Below, in pieces: positions 13,333-13,641 of a stretch of 13,641 nt of DNA. Positions within the stretch are counted from its first letter, which is position 1. Each line of letters begins with the position of its first letter. Position numbers and translations under genes: made by a program. The notes below the pieces were generated by a model. It did no database searches and was not told the DNA's origin. It saw only the letters and a program-made list of their open reading frames with translations. Source of the DNA: CAIJKW01 sp964443365 (GTDB lineage Bacteria > Patescibacteriota > Minisyncoccia > Phycocordibacterales > CAIZLB01); assembly GCA_964443365.1 (NCBI GenBank), contig CAYUCM010000018.1, positions 1 through 13,641 of the forward strand, given 5' to 3'.

Positions 13333-13641
13333 ATGCCGGGTAGAATTCAGTTTGATGACGAGTTCAACTACAGGTCTAGAAATTACAGTAGACCAGGTGT
13401 ATTAAAGACTCGCAAAAAAAGACTGACCTTAACTCAAAAACTAATTAAAATTGGTTTGTGCAAAAACCAAAGGGGCGCGGAAAGATTTTTAATAATTTTT
13501 GCTTTGATCTGTTTTGCAACAGGCGTTCTTTTTACTGTTTCTGTTCTAAATCCAGCGATAAAATACAAAATGATTTTCAAATTGGAGGGCAAGCAAGTTT
13601 TGAGCGATGACGAAGCGCGGGTTTATATTGATAATAAGATA
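13333..13641 (+). CDS. Small membrane protein of unknown function, 3' partial
   Basis: An open frame of 103 codons from ATG 13333 to the window edge without a stop. The N-terminus is hydrophilic and very basic: 'MPGRIQFDDEFNYRSRNYSR' (1-20), then 'KTRKKRLTLTQKLIKIGLC' (25-43). One transmembrane segment, 'RFLIIFALICFATGVLFTVSV' without its first residue (about 52-71), follows, and the part after it ('FKLEGKQVLSDDEARVYIDN') is hydrophilic. By the positive-inside rule the basic N-terminus would be cytoplasmic. A 'MP..IQFDE' start followed by a single membrane helix fits small proteins I associate with candidate-phyla genomes, but I cannot assign a function. A promoter sits just upstream, and the start fits the short-leader pattern of the window. 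Confidence 0.75.
   Translation, partial: MPGRIQFDDEFNYRSRNYSRPGVLKTRKKRLTLTQKLIKIGLCKNQRGAERFLIIFALICFATGVLFTVSVLNPAIKYKMIFKLEGKQVLSDDEARVYIDNKI

Noticed and set aside
1..13641. CRISPR arrays, insertion sequences, tRNA or rRNA genes
   Set aside because: I saw no regularly spaced repeats, transposase-like protein, cloverleaf-forming stretch or rRNA-like segment on either strand.
1..13641. Alternative genetic code with UGA read as Gly (as in Gracilibacteria or SR1)
   Set aside because: The flippase ends in a TGA that overlaps the next ATG in a normal ATGA junction, and no other gene contains in-frame TGA.

Overview
The window is a very AT-rich piece of a bacterial genome, read from what looks like a metagenome scaffold: it contains a 10-N assembly gap. 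It carries a surface-glycan assembly locus. The standard genetic code is used; TAA stops dominate and the first gene ends in TGA. Start codons have no convincing Shine-Dalgarno sequence, genes are packed with overlaps or gaps of a few bases, and promoter candidates are of the extended -10 type (TGnTATAAT). Together with a 62-residue DUF378 membrane protein and a small 'IQFDDE' membrane protein at the right edge, this suggests a Candidate Phyla Radiation (Patescibacteria, Parcubacteria-like) organism. That placement is an inference; no marker gene is present.

Positions 104-11895 hold one co-directional run of 13 genes that looks like a single operon. In order they are: a Wzx-type flippase; a GT-A/GT8-like glycosyltransferase; an FkbM methyltransferase; a class I methyltransferase; two GT2 glycosyltransferases (the second crossed by the gap); a second FkbM methyltransferase; two GT4-like glycosyltransferases; a third FkbM methyltransferase; a DUF268 protein; a classical GT2; and a classical GT4. 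That is seven glycosyltransferases and five methyltransferase-like proteins for one flippase. The likely product is a heavily O-methylated oligosaccharide built on a lipid carrier inside the cell and flipped outward. No polymerase, ligase, initiating phosphoglycosyltransferase or nucleotide-sugar gene is visible here.

After the operon come a short intergenic region with its own promoter (11896-11972), the DUF378 gene (11973-12161), and a 211-base intergenic region with inverted repeats between convergent genes. Next, on the minus strand, is a GT6 (histo-blood-group A/B type) glycosyltransferase (12373-13182). A divergent control region (13183-13332) follows, with a direct repeat spaced 11 bp and promoter candidates facing both ways. 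A small membrane protein gene then runs off the right edge.

The points most worth a second look are the GT6 enzyme, the methyltransferase-rich operon, and the gap in the gene at 4614-5603. The sequences on either side of that gap look like alternative versions of the same segment, which suggests merged strain variants rather than missing sequence.
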